Origin: Blautia parvula
GTDB lineage: Bacteria > Bacillota > Clostridia > Lachnospirales > Lachnospiraceae
Assembly (NCBI RefSeq): GCF_020215665.1
Contig: NZ_CP084061.1
Coordinates: forward strand, 3,828,501-3,892,500
Length of the DNA stretch: 64,000 bases
Direction: 5' to 3'
The position numbers and the translations under genes are program-made. Of the stretch, positions 28,002 through 37,112 are shown one piece after another; within the stretch, counting starts at the first letter, position 1, and every line of letters begins with the position of its first letter. The notes under the pieces are model-generated. The model saw nothing but the letters and a program-made list of their open reading frames with translations, did no database searches and was not told the origin of the DNA.

Positions 28002-28184
28002 ACCCCCAATCTGTCAAGTGTGAAGTTTTTTAAGGCGACTTCACAGCCGATTTTTGCTAGGAAACCATGCGATAAGCCTTATGTTTCCTGTGTTTTTCGT
28101 CTATTGTCTATTTGCAAACGTACCCCTCTGTTAGATACCGAGGGGTTTTACCTGCTGGCGTGGCTTACGCCACACCAGCAACGG
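28002..28184. other. Tn916-type oriT region
   Basis: Located between orf20 and orf21 as in Tn916. Contains inverted repeats GAAGTTTTTT near GACTTCAC (28021-28045), ACCCCTC/GAGGGGT (28120-28146) and GCTGGCGTGG/CCACACCAGC (28153-28182). Nicking site not mapped; inferred from position and homology of order. Confidence 0.75.
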
Positions 28185-29579
28185 CTAGTCCGTGCCGTCG
28201 CCTTTCGCTTCGCACGTCGCCGTCCCGTCCTGCCTTGCTTGTGCAAGAGAACCGATAGTCTGTAAAAAATCATGTCCTTTCGGGACTAAAGGCGTGTAAA
28301 ATTCACTGATGACGCTTGTTCCCACATCACAATAGCCACGCCCCTTGATACGTTTCTGGAAAAACTGTTTCTTCACATCAGAACCGAACAGCATACCGTA
28401 ACCTAATTCGCTGATACGCCCAAGTCCTACACGGAAATTGAAATTATCTCTGATACCGTCCGAGAAATACTTTGCATCTGGACGCTGGCAGGCAACGATA
28501 AGGAAATAACCTGCTTGTCGTCCTAACATAACGATTTTCTTTAACTGGCTAAGTAGGCTCACACTTTCTTTTGTCCCCAGCATTTCAAAAAACGCCACAT
28601 ATTCATCAAAGATAAGAAAGCAGGGTGGCAGTCCCAGATAGGCGTAGTTTTCGCCCGTCTTATAGTTCGGGTGTCGCTTCATTTTCTCACTTCGCTGTAC
28701 CATGCCCTCATAAAAGGCATTGACGCAATCAATCATTTCTTCTTTCGTGTGATACACATTTCCCATAACTGTCCCCAAGTCTGCTAAGTCCGCATTTTTC
28801 GGGTCTAAGATATAAAGGACAGCGTTTGTATGCAGTAAGGCTTCAATGAGTGTCAGCAGAAAATAGGTTTTACCGCCACCAGTCCCACCAGCAATCAGAG
28901 CGTGAGGGAGTGCGTCATATTCCCAGACAAGATTTTTCATCAATCTAAGACAACCGTTTTCTGCCCGTACTTCATCAATGGTAATGCGGTTCGCTATCAT
29001 ATCATAAAGCAGGGTATATTCGATATAGCCGTCATGCAGGGTCTTGTCGGTCAGCTCACAATACAAGCCACTTTCCAACTTATCCTCCAACCGTAAAAGC
29101 TGGTCTTGATATTTTCCCAGCGTAATTTCACAGCGGATATGAAGAAGTCCTTTTTCCATTTGATAATAAATCTTTGGAAACCAGACGATTTTTTCCCTTG
29201 ATCTGCTTTGCAGGTCAGTAAAAAAACCGCTGTCTTGTACGGTATCGGCTTCATACCACTTATTTTCCAGTATCATTCTTGCCAGCTTTTGACGGTGCAG
29301 TAGCTTCTTGAAACTGTCGTAACAGAAGCGGTAATACAGAAAAGCGACCAATGCACAAACACCAGTCGCTATCAGTATGGTTATGAAGTTGTAAAGGGAA
29401 AGCGTAAAGCCATTGTCTAATAAGCTGAAATGTTCCCAGTCGGTACGCATGAGCTGTTTGCTATTCAGTAGCAGGAGAACTGCCACGAACACAAACAGAA
29501 GCGTCTCTATGGAAAAATGATAGACAAGGTGCTTGTCGCTGGCTCTGATACGGTGTCCTTTGTTCCAAATCATACGCAT
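28185..29579 (-). CDS. tcpA: FtsK/SpoIIIE-type coupling protein Orf21
   Basis: 464 aa. Two N-terminal membrane segments (residues about 24-45, 60-85), Walker A in IAGGTGGGKTYFLL near 236, Walker B in CFLIFDEYVAFFE. It is the coupling ATPase that delivers the MobT-DNA complex to the channel. Confidence 0.94.
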   Translation of the reverse strand: MRMIWNKGHRIRASDKHLVYHFSIETLLFVFVAVLLLLNSKQLMRTDWEHFSLLDNGFTLSLYNFITILIATGVCALVAFLYYRFCYDSFKKLLHRQKLARMILENKWYEADTVQDSGFFTDLQSRSREKIVWFPKIYYQMEKGLLHIRCEITLGKYQDQLLRLEDKLESGLYCELTDKTLHDGYIEYTLLYDMIANRITIDEVRAENGCLRLMKNLVWEYDALPHALIAGGTGGGKTYFLLTLIEALLHTNAVLYILDPKNADLADLGTVMGNVYHTKEEMIDCVNAFYEGMVQRSEKMKRHPNYKTGENYAYLGLPPCFLIFDEYVAFFEMLGTKESVSLLSQLKKIVMLGRQAGYFLIVACQRPDAKYFSDGIRDNFNFRVGLGRISELGYGMLFGSDVKKQFFQKRIKGRGYCDVGTSVISEFYTPLVPKGHDFLQTIGSLAQARQDGTATCEAKGDGTD

Positions 29580-29599
29580 AAATCAATCACTCCTTTCTG

Positions 29600-29645
29600 G
29601 GTATGAAAAAAGCAGTCAATCATAAGACTAACTGCTTTGTGTGTA
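29600..29645 (-). terminator. terminator of passenger cassette B
   Basis: Minus-strand stem AAGCAGTTAGTC with GATTGACTGCTT then TTTTTTC. Same block as 25645-25707; similarity continues to about 29663. Confidence 0.75.
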
Positions 29646-29677
29646 GGGATATAAAATTGTAAAACTAAGATTGCATT

Positions 29678-30442
29678 TCAGATATGGATTTGAACCCCCT
29701 CATAGCTGAATATACCATTCCCTTGTTTTAATTTCCCTTCATTTGACAAGTTGTGAAAAGCTGTCTCTATCTTGTCAATTATAGTAACTGGAATAGATAA
29801 ATGATGATGTCCTGGCAAAATTCGACTTATCTTTAAAGATTGAATTTTTCTAACAGACTTCCAAAATTCTTGTGGGTTTGTTGATGGATAAAAAGCATCA
29901 AGGCAACCGCTATATATCAAATCGCCGGAATACAGATATTTTCTATCCGCTTCATAGAAACAACAATGTCCGGGAGAATGACCGGGCGTGTGAATAACTA
30001 CCAACTTTCTGTTCCCTAAGTCAATACAATCTTCATCATGTAAAATCATTTGCGGAACCCCTTGAAAAATCTGATATTTCTCTACCTTAAAATCCGAGGG
30101 GAAATCACATGGATTGCACATAATATTGTTTTTTACCACTTGCAAAGGTATAGGGAATTTGACCGATAGCCATTCTTTTTCTGCTTCATGAACTGCAATA
30201 GACCGAAAATATTTATGTCCACCGATATGATCCCAATGAACATGAGTAGTGATTACTGTAACGGGCAGTTTCGTCAATCCATCAATAACCTCTCTGATGT
30301 TGGAAACACCTAAACCTGTATCAATCAGAATGGCTCTTTTTGTCCCACACAATAGATAACAATGTGTTTCTTCCCAGTGTTTGTATTCGCTGATGACGAA
30401 TGTATCTTGGTCTATTTGTTCGACGGTAAACCAACTGTCCAT
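29678..30442 (-). CDS. MBL-fold metallohydrolase, passenger gene B
   Basis: 254 aa, ATG with GGGAG upstream. Metallo-beta-lactamase motif TTHVHWDHIGGH, a later HTPGHSPGH and SGDLIYSG, and PGHHHLS at the end give the full two-metal site. Resembles glyoxalase II-like hydrolases rather than secreted beta-lactamases (no signal peptide). Substrate unknown. Carries its own promoter and terminator of the same sequence type as passenger A. Confidence 0.85.
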   Translation of the reverse strand: MDSWFTVEQIDQDTFVISEYKHWEETHCYLLCGTKRAILIDTGLGVSNIREVIDGLTKLPVTVITTHVHWDHIGGHKYFRSIAVHEAEKEWLSVKFPIPLQVVKNNIMCNPCDFPSDFKVEKYQIFQGVPQMILHDEDCIDLGNRKLVVIHTPGHSPGHCCFYEADRKYLYSGDLIYSGCLDAFYPSTNPQEFWKSVRKIQSLKISRILPGHHHLSIPVTIIDKIETAFHNLSNEGKLKQGNGIFSYEGVQIHI

Positions 30443-30494
30443 ATACTATTCTCACTCCCTAAAAATTTTAATTTGTCGCTTTCTTCATACCCAT

Positions 30495-30523
30495 ATTATA
30501 ACAGTTCCGTATATCCTCTACAA
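30495..30523 (-). promoter_or_regulatory. promoter of passenger cassette B
   Basis: Minus strand TTGTAG (30523-30518), 17-nt spacer, TATAAT (30500-30495), then ATGGGTATGAAGAAAGCGAC. Twin of the promoter at 26400-26428. Confidence 0.75.
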
Positions 30524-30543
30524 CGAAAATCTATTCAGCAAGT

Positions 30544-30927
30544 CTATTTTTTCGGTTGTCCCTGCGGTGTATGGTTCTGTGTATTGCCTGCGTTCTGGTT
30601 GCTTTTATTCTTCAATACAATATCCTCTGCCTTTACATACCAGTCCACATCTGCACCCGTATAGGTTTTTCTTGATACCGTATCGGCTACTGGATTGACA
30701 AGCTCCACAACCGCATTGTACGGAAATTCCCTTAACGGTACTTCTGGCGGTACGGACACGGGGATAATTCCACCATGCAGACTGCACTTCAAATCATAGA
30801 TACGCTTTTTAAGCTGGGTACTCGGTGTCCCGTCCTCATTCTGCAAGAACACATCTCGCACCGCTGTAAATTTTAATTCTCCAAATGTTTTCTCTTTGTC
30901 AATAACAAACCCGTTTGATAATCTCAT
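30544..30927 (-). CDS. YdcP-family protein Orf22 (DUF961)
   Basis: 127 aa, GGAG upstream. Contains KTFGELKFTAVRDVF and YNAVVELVNPVADTV, the DUF961 pattern, also present in the next gene. Conserved early transfer gene of Tn916-like and ICEBs1-like elements with unclear role. The Gln/Asn-rich tail is unusual. Confidence 0.88.
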   Translation of the reverse strand: MRLSNGFVIDKEKTFGELKFTAVRDVFLQNEDGTPSTQLKKRIYDLKCSLHGGIIPVSVPPEVPLREFPYNAVVELVNPVADTVSRKTYTGADVDWYVKAEDIVLKNKSNQNAGNTQNHTPQGQPKK

Positions 30928-30942
30928 AAATTCTTCACTCCT

Positions 30943-31269
30943 TTACTTTTCTTCAACTGCTACAATATCATCAGCAAGCAACACATAATCGGTATGTCCC
31001 ATATCCCCGATTGCGTAACCTCTGCCATATAACTTCGGATTGACAAGTTTTACTTTCTGTTCATACTTGAAATGCTTTTCGCCAGCCTGCACGGGAATTT
31101 CTACCACAACATTTTCGCCTTTTTGTACGTCAGAATAAAGGTTATAGCTTCGTCTGGCTAAGACCCTGTGGTTATTTTTATCTCTTTCAAAGACTGGCTC
31201 ACTTTCGCCTGCAAATTCAAGAGTTCCAAAAGACTGTGCCATATCTGGCACGACATATTTCATTTCCAT
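30943..31269 (-). CDS. YdcP-family protein Orf23 (DUF961)
   Basis: 108 aa with SFGTLEFAGESEPVF and YEQKVKLVNPKLYG. Paralogue of Orf22 and usual partner; separated by 15 nt. First gene of the transfer operon after the surface protein gene. Confidence 0.9.
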   Translation of the reverse strand: MEMKYVVPDMAQSFGTLEFAGESEPVFERDKNNHRVLARRSYNLYSDVQKGENVVVEIPVQAGEKHFKYEQKVKLVNPKLYGRGYAIGDMGHTDYVLLADDIVAVEEK

Positions 31270-31505
31270 AGTGTTTTACCTCATTTCTTTCTATTTTTGA
31301 TAAGTTTTTTGATTGTGATTTCTTATTCTGGCGGTTTGGGAAGTACCAGCAATCCCCCAGATAGTAAAGGGTAAAATCAATGCTTACGCACCCTTGACTA
31401 TCCGTGTTCTTGCAGGTAAGTAGCAGACAATCCAGAATAAGCGGAAGTCTGCCGACACGGTATCGGCGGAGAACGTGATTTTTCTTTTCTCATACCGTTA
31501 CCGCC

Positions 31506-34169
31506 TTATGATTTCTTCATTTTACGGCGTTTGCAGAAGAAGATACCTGCCAGTCCAGCACCAGAAGTCAAAAGAAGTGCAAGCAGTCCGTAAAGGTTTG
31601 TGCTATCGCCAGTTTTTGGACTGTCTGTTTTATGCGGTGTATCTGGTGTCTGTGGTGTTTCGGGTTTCTTTGGTTCTTCTGGGACTTTGGTTTTTTCCTT
31701 AAAGGTAATCGTCTGTCCCTTATCCTCAATATCCTTATGCTCGGTAACTTTCTTCGGCTCGTCTGGATTGCTTAAATCGTACAATTCTTCAAAAGTTACA
31801 AGCTGTTTGCCGTCAAGAGAAGTAGCGTCAAAGGTAAAGGCAACTTCCACTTTCATAGTTTCGCTGTCAGCAGTAAAAGTGTAATCACTTTTCACACGTT
31901 TTCCATTGATAAGAAGCTCTGCATTTTCTTCTTTCAACATCTGCCAGCCCACAAGTTTGTACTGTGTACCGACTTCTAAGCCCTCTAAGATTACGGTATC
32001 AACGATTGTAACCTCTTTTCCTGCAAGGATAGTCTTTTCGCCGTCTTTGCTGGTCGCTGTGGTATGAATAGAGATTTCTTTTTCGTATTCATCAGTCAGC
32101 GTTCCTAAATCAATCACAAGGTTATTTCTTGATACCACGATTTCAAAAGGTGGGATAAGTTCAAAGCCTTTGTTACTATCAGAGCGTAATTCTTCAATGA
32201 TGTAGGTATCATAAGGTAATGCCCCCTTGCTGTCGTCTGGTTCAGAAGTCCCAAACCACACACCGTCCTCACTGGTCTTGCCTGCGTTTGTATTGTGCTT
32301 ATGAGAAGCCCAGTCAGCAGAAGTGGAGAATTGCCCGTTATCATCAGTTACCACAACATGATTTTCGCCAGTCGTCTTGCTTGTGATCCTAAAGGGAACA
32401 TCAACAAGACGCTTGTGTGTACCTGCACCGATTTTTACACCCTCAATATCTCCACGCTTAATCTGATTATAGATAGAATGAGCTTCGTCGGTTAAGTCCA
32501 CGATTTTTCCATTTTCTGTGATTGTAAAATCAATCGGCTTTGCACCGTCAGTTAAGTAACCGTCGGGAGCTTCACTTTCAACGATACGGAATTTTCCATA
32601 AGGTAAAAGGTCAGAAGAAGTAGAAGCGACACCCTCAATATCGGTATGGATTGTTTTTACCACTTCATTTTTCTTGTATAATTTGCCCTCAACCAATACC
32701 GCATTATCATTTAAGGAAATGATGTCAAAAGCAGTATCTTTCAAGGTAGCACTTCCTTGTGGCTTTGTATCGCCCGTTTCTAAATCTCGTTTCTGAATTT
32801 TCACACCACCACGGATAACCTTGTCTGATACAGAAAACTGGTTACTTCCAGTAAGTACGGCAAGGTCGCCGTCCTCTGTAATCTGTGTTACATATAAGCC
32901 TTTTATCTGTTCGGACTTATCGCCAGCCTGCATATATGCACCGTCTAACAAGTAGCCGTTTGGAGCTTTCGTTTCCTCAACGGTTAGCGTTCCAAGTGGA
33001 AGAACCGCCTTGCCGTCCTGCATATAGAAGCTATCGCCAGATACCTTGTATGCGTCCGCTAATTTTGTGATGTAGTGGGTTGTCCCGTCGCTGTCTGTTT
33101 CAGTGATTGTCTTTGTAGTCCATGTACGAGTAGCTTCGGCAGGGAGATTGTCTTTGTTATAGAAGCCAGCATAATACTTCCATGTAAATTCCGCACCTGC
33201 TAGAGAAGCGTTCCCCTGCGGATTGCCTTTCTGTGTTTCCATATCAATCTTGAAAAGCTCAATCAAAGTGTCCGTTACTTTTGGTATATCTGATACTTTC
33301 AAGGTCGCTGTCTTTCCAGCTTCAACCTTTAAGGAATATACAGTTTTATCTACTTTATATCCTGCTGGTGCAGAAAGTTCCTGGATATAAACTGTGCCAG
33401 CCTTTACCTCTACAACATCTGTATTTCCGTTTTCATCAGTCGTAAGGGTGGCAAGCTGTTTCGTGCAGTCCTTATCAGAAAAGACACCATAGGTCGCACC
33501 AGCGACAGAGTAATTCCCGTTACCGTCTGTAATGCTGGTATTACTGGAAGTCTTTTGCAGTTTCGCATTTCCGACATTCAGTTTCGCCCAGAATTGTCCC
33601 AATTCCTGCCCCTCGCCAGAGTAGATATAACCGCCACATTCATAGCGTCCTTTATTCTCTTTGACAAAAGTTCTTGCACCAGTGAAAACTTCGTCCTGCG
33701 TTGCCTTTGGAATTTCATCATAAGAAGCTCGCACGTTGTCGCATTGCCAGCCAAGATATACGCTCAATCTCTGCCAGACTACACATTGTTCCAACAGATA
33801 GACTTGTTTGTAGTTCAGTTCCTTGTGAGCTTCACCATACTGTTTGACATACTCTAAGGATAACGCCACATCTGAAATCTGGTCAGCACTCATGCGTGAG
33901 CTTGCGTCAGCTCTGGTCTTGTAGCCGTTCTTAAAATCTGTATTGATGTCAATACAATAGGCAGTTTCGCCCTCGATTTTCATATAGCCCTCATTGAATG
34001 TCGAACCGATAGAACCGTCATTCATTACTTTTTCAATGATACCGACACGCTCCGCACTTTCCGTCCAGTATTGCTTGCTTTCTGCATGGACGGGTGTAGT
34101 CGGTAAAGCAGTAACGACAGTTGCAAAAGCTAAGAAGCCCGTACACAATCGTTTTAACATCTTTTTCAT
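31506..34169 (-). CDS. thioester/VaFE surface protein with SPKTG anchor
   Basis: 887 aa from ATG 34169 (GGAG 10 nt upstream). Signal peptide ending near VHAES (residue about 29); a TQXA-type thioester domain (ETAYCIDINTDF and YLLEQCVVWQRL); several SpaA/Cna_B-like beta repeats; a VaFE domain with AFTFDATSLDGKQLVTFEEL; a Pro-rich stretch; SPKTG, a membrane segment and RRKMKKS. It is a wall-anchored adhesin that could form a covalent link to host or partner cells. Not found in classical Tn916. Anchoring by the SrtB-like enzyme at 8223 is possible. Confidence 0.9.
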   Translation of the reverse strand: MKKMLKRLCTGFLAFATVVTALPTTPVHAESKQYWTESAERVGIIEKVMNDGSIGSTFNEGYMKIEGETAYCIDINTDFKNGYKTRADASSRMSADQISDVALSLEYVKQYGEAHKELNYKQVYLLEQCVVWQRLSVYLGWQCDNVRASYDEIPKATQDEVFTGARTFVKENKGRYECGGYIYSGEGQELGQFWAKLNVGNAKLQKTSSNTSITDGNGNYSVAGATYGVFSDKDCTKQLATLTTDENGNTDVVEVKAGTVYIQELSAPAGYKVDKTVYSLKVEAGKTATLKVSDIPKVTDTLIELFKIDMETQKGNPQGNASLAGAEFTWKYYAGFYNKDNLPAEATRTWTTKTITETDSDGTTHYITKLADAYKVSGDSFYMQDGKAVLPLGTLTVEETKAPNGYLLDGAYMQAGDKSEQIKGLYVTQITEDGDLAVLTGSNQFSVSDKVIRGGVKIQKRDLETGDTKPQGSATLKDTAFDIISLNDNAVLVEGKLYKKNEVVKTIHTDIEGVASTSSDLLPYGKFRIVESEAPDGYLTDGAKPIDFTITENGKIVDLTDEAHSIYNQIKRGDIEGVKIGAGTHKRLVDVPFRITSKTTGENHVVVTDDNGQFSTSADWASHKHNTNAGKTSEDGVWFGTSEPDDSKGALPYDTYIIEELRSDSNKGFELIPPFEIVVSRNNLVIDLGTLTDEYEKEISIHTTATSKDGEKTILAGKEVTIVDTVILEGLEVGTQYKLVGWQMLKEENAELLINGKRVKSDYTFTADSETMKVEVAFTFDATSLDGKQLVTFEELYDLSNPDEPKKVTEHKDIEDKGQTITFKEKTKVPEEPKKPETPQTPDTPHKTDSPKTGDSTNLYGLLALLLTSGAGLAGIFFCKRRKMKKS

Positions 34170-34360
34170 AAATCTAATGCTCCTTTCATTTTGGGTAATA
34201 AAATAGCCGTCCAATAAGAACGGCTGAAAATAGAAAAGGAACGTCATTTTAGGCGTTCCATAGTCTATAAAATATTCAATTTTTTTCTTGTTTCAATACT
34301 GATGTGCTGTACCATATCTTTGCATATCTAGGAAAACTGGCGTATCAAGGCTCATTCAAT

Positions 34361-34381
34361 GGTAGTAAATAAGTAGTAAAT
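34361..34381 (+). repeat. Int arm-binding repeats (DR2 type), right end
   Basis: GGTAGTAAAT (one mismatch) at 34361-34370 and AGTAGTAAAT at 34372-34381, matching the pair at 10843-10863. Confidence 0.8.
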
Positions 34382-34429
34382 TGATGTATTTGTTTTCTTG
34401 AAAATGCTGATAGATACTGTGTTTTAGCG

Positions 34430-34455
34430 GATAATCAGATTTTTATTGTGTTTTT
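34430..34455 (+). repeat. terminal inverted repeat, right side
   Basis: Starts GATAATCAGATTTTTATTG and matches the int-side end in 21 of 26 positions. Beyond it the permease frame begins (GCAACAGTACAATAAAAGC, minus-strand coding). Confidence 0.75.
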
Positions 34456-34828
34456 TACTTTAAAAAAGCAACAGTACAATAAAAGCGATGACCGCCGAAA
34501 TAATTGAGGGTACTCCCAACCTTGTAAAGAGATACCCCGACTTACCAAGAGGGGTAATCGAAAAGTACCGTGACACTTTATCGTCAATTTCCTCTAACGT
34601 AATCATTGCAAATGCAAAGCAGAGCAATACAGGAGCCATGATAGAAAGTAATAAATCAAAAATCGGATAGTATTCTTGCAAAGAACAATCTGTTATCCTT
34701 TCAAGAAACGGAATACCGAATTTAATCAAAGCTCCCATGACAAAAGGCGTAAAACAAGCTGCAAACATCATAGGGTCGCTCTTGATTTGCTTAAATATCT
34801 GCATGGTACTGGATAATACCCTTTTCAT
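34456..34828 (-). pseudogene. ABC transporter permease, N-terminal half (interrupted)
   Basis: Starts at ATG 34828 (GGGAGG upstream), MKRVLSSTMQIFKQ, with about three membrane segments to AVIAFIVLLLF, where the element begins and brings a TAA at 34460. It continues as 10370-10701. Normal length estimated at about 235 residues. It is the partner of the permease at 34825, overlapping it by 4 nt. Confidence 0.88.
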
Positions 34829-35508
34829 ATCTTTACACCTCCCAAACTTTTCCACATATGCCGAACTGTACGTCGCGCAACTATGTAGAGAATAATCAAC
34901 GTAGCAATTACAAGTACCATATCAAACGATAGTAAACTGTTTTTCCCGGTTATAAGGTTCATGCAGGCGGTAAAAGGGAAAAAGCGGAATATATCTGGTA
35001 ACTTTACAAACAGACCAACGATTGGTGGAACAAAGCAAACAATCTCTATGGGCATAATCACAATGAGAAATTGGTTCAAGTTTGAAATTCTTGTAGCTGC
35101 AATTATTCCAAGCATAGTAAAGATCGCTGATGTCAAGGCTGTTCCAACTGCGATACCAAGTAAATGATTACTGCCGGAAACTAATCCTAATATCATTGCA
35201 ATTATCGTAGATATGGCAATCAACGCAACTGTTTTTGAAAGTATATACTCCGACACTTTTACAGGCGATACCACCATAGCATTTAATACCTTTTGGCTTT
35301 TTTCTAAAAGGACAATCGCCCCCATAAAAAATAGTCCCATAGCTGCCGGGTCAGAATAAATCATAATAGCTGCAATATTATTTTTCCAATGCTCTGGCAA
35401 GGCAGCAATCGCGCACACATACAGAAGCGTCAAGATAAAGTAAATAAAATAGAAACCATATTTCCATTGGAAATGTATATCTCCACGAATTAAGCGTCCT
35501 AATCTCAT
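34825..35508 (-). CDS. ABC-2 type transporter permease
   Basis: 227 aa, GAGG upstream; six membrane segments and a short cytoplasmic N-terminus (MRLGRLIRGDIHFQW). Overlaps the ATPase by 4 nt. With the ATPase it would form an exporter together with the second permease, which is now broken, so the complex may not assemble. Confidence 0.85.
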   Translation of the reverse strand: MRLGRLIRGDIHFQWKYGFYFIYFILTLLYVCAIAALPEHWKNNIAAIMIYSDPAAMGLFFMGAIVLLEKSQKVLNAMVVSPVKVSEYILSKTVALIAISTIIAMILGLVSGSNHLLGIAVGTALTSAIFTMLGIIAATRISNLNQFLIVIMPIEIVCFVPPIVGLFVKLPDIFRFFPFTACMNLITGKNSLLSFDMVLVIATLIILYIVARRTVRHMWKSLGGVKI

Positions 35509-36350
35509 TGAAGTGTCCTCCCCGTAATATCAACGAAAATGTCATTTAACGTAGGTTCACTACTATGGATAGAAAGCAGACGATTTTCTGAAATTAAATT
35601 TTTTAACATCTTATCCTCTGCGGTTCTATCAAGCAGACATTCCCCGGTTTTTTCGCCGTTGTCATAATAGGTATATTGTATTTTTGCAGCACCCCTTGAC
35701 ATGATTAAATTATGTGGGCTGTCTAACGCGCTGACTTTTCCCGCAACAATAAAAGCTACCTGATCGCATAGCTCCGTTGCGTCATACATATTGTGAGTGG
35801 TGATTATGATAGTTTTTCCGCGCTTCTTCTCTGCAAGGATAATATCTTTCATCAAGCGATTATTTGTAGGGTCAAGGCCGCTTGTTGGTTCATCAAGAAA
35901 TAATATATCGGGGTCATGGATTAACGCTTTGATAAAATTCAAGCGAGAACGCATACCTTTGGAAAAGTCGGCAACCTTTTTGTCTCCGTCATTTTCCAAG
36001 CCTACCATATGCAATAATTCATCAATAGACCGGGGCTGCTTTTCATACAGCGAAGCGAAATAGGCAAGGTTTTGTCGTGCCGTAAATTTCTCATAACAGG
36101 TAGAAAATTCAAAGTCCACTCCAATATTCTCATAAAACCGATTTGTACGTTCCCTTATTTCAATACCTGCAACTTTTACGCTGCCTTTATATTTTGTATT
36201 AAGCCCAGTCAATACTTTTTGTATGGTTGACTTCCCAGCTCCAGAGGGTCCTAAAAAGCCGAAAATTTCTCCACGTCCAACATGGAAACTCACATCTTCA
36301 ACAAAGGGCTTTTCAGTATAGCTGAAATACAGTTTTTTTACATCAATCAT
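35505..36350 (-). CDS. ABC transporter ATPase (DrrA-like exporter)
   Basis: 281 aa. Walker A GPSGAGKSTI, signature FSKGMRSRLNF, Walker B DILFLDEPTSGLD, and H-loop TTHNMYDA. Single ABC-2 exporter type. GGAGG upstream of ATG 36350. A TetR-type palindrome lies 22 nt upstream of the start codon. Confidence 0.93.
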   Translation of the reverse strand: MIDVKKLYFSYTEKPFVEDVSFHVGRGEIFGFLGPSGAGKSTIQKVLTGLNTKYKGSVKVAGIEIRERTNRFYENIGVDFEFSTCYEKFTARQNLAYFASLYEKQPRSIDELLHMVGLENDGDKKVADFSKGMRSRLNFIKALIHDPDILFLDEPTSGLDPTNNRLMKDIILAEKKRGKTIIITTHNMYDATELCDQVAFIVAGKVSALDSPHNLIMSRGAAKIQYTYYDNGEKTGECLLDRTAEDKMLKNLISENRLLSIHSSEPTLNDIFVDITGRTLQ

Positions 36351-36371
36351 TATTTTTCCTCCTTTAACCTT

Positions 36372-36396
36372 ATGACGTTTATAGATATATAGTCAT
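36372..36396. promoter_or_regulatory. TetR-type operator 3
   Basis: 25-bp palindrome-like site ATGACG ... TAGTCAT before the ABC ATPase gene. Shares ends and length with the sites at 37051 and 37987. Confidence 0.65.
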
Positions 36397-36452
36397 ATAA
36401 AATGTAAAAAATTTGTTTGGCTACCTGCCTGTCAAATAACCAAACAAAATTG

Positions 36453-37034
36453 TTACTCTGCTACTACTTGCTGAATAATCCCATTCACTAAAAGGTTTTG
36501 TATCATATTCAGTTCTTCATCCTCTTTGAATTGTTCCAAACAGGACAAAACAGAATACAGGGATTTTATAATAACCGTATGCGGAACCAAAAATACAACC
36601 CCTAGATCTTCCAGTATCTCCAATATACGAATATCATTGTGCATATGGCTTTCAAAAATATCCGGTGATAATTTTCTTTGCAGATAGTCCATTATAGATA
36701 GGTCAATCTGCGAAAGAATAGGTGAAGTAATCAAACCCGTTAAACTTAGCATAATAACGTCTTTTGCTAAATCTCTATGGTTCTTATATTTTTTCTTTTT
36801 AATTGTTGCTTCTATACTTTCAAATAGCTCTTTTTGTAAGCGAAAATTGATTTCCACATATAGATGTTCTTTACTGGGATAAAAAGCATAGAAAGATCCC
36901 TTTGATATATTTACGGCGGCCACTAAATCATCAACCGTTACTTTTTTCAAACCGTGTAATGCAAACAGCTTTTCTCCCTCTATCAAAAGTTTATTGCTGA
37001 TGATCTCTTTCTCTTGTTCTGTAAATCGTGGCAA
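36453..37034 (-). CDS. TetR-family transcriptional regulator
   Basis: 193 aa from TTG 37034, supported by AAGGAGG 9 nt upstream. N-terminal HTH: KKVTVDDLVAAVNISKGSFYAFYPSKEHLY (given as LVAAVNISKGSF recognition part). The C-terminal ligand domain is all-helical. It probably represses its own gene, the hydrolase and the ABC transporter through three similar 25-bp sites. Confidence 0.9.
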   Translation of the reverse strand: MPRFTEQEKEIISNKLLIEGEKLFALHGLKKVTVDDLVAAVNISKGSFYAFYPSKEHLYVEINFRLQKELFESIEATIKKKKYKNHRDLAKDVIMLSLTGLITSPILSQIDLSIMDYLQRKLSPDIFESHMHNDIRILEILEDLGVVFLVPHTVIIKSLYSVLSCLEQFKEDEELNMIQNLLVNGIIQQVVAE

Positions 37035-37050
37035 TTCTCATAACCTCCTT

Positions 37051-37075
37051 ATGACTAAATTGTTATTATCGTCAC
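37051..37075. promoter_or_regulatory. TetR-type operator 2
   Basis: ATGACTAAATTG ... TCGTCAC, 25 bp, 16 nt upstream of the TetR start codon. Confidence 0.7.
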
Positions 37076-37112
37076 GAAAAGTATAACATTTACTGCTCAT
37101 ATTATCAATATA

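Larger units (their letters stand above)
10702..34455. mobile_element. Tn916-family conjugative element carrying erm(B)
   Basis: About 23.75 kb. The ends are set by imperfect 26-bp terminal inverted repeats (10702-10727 and 34430-34455, 21 matches) and by the interruption of one ABC permease gene at exactly these places. Contents follow Tn916 order: int, xis, orf8, orf7, resistance region, orf13 to orf17, ArdA, TcpD, orf20, oriT, orf21, orf22, orf23. tet(M) is absent and erm(B) is present. Extra genes are two passenger cassettes, a second ArdA and a large surface protein. All transfer modules look intact, so mobility is plausible. Confidence 0.92.
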
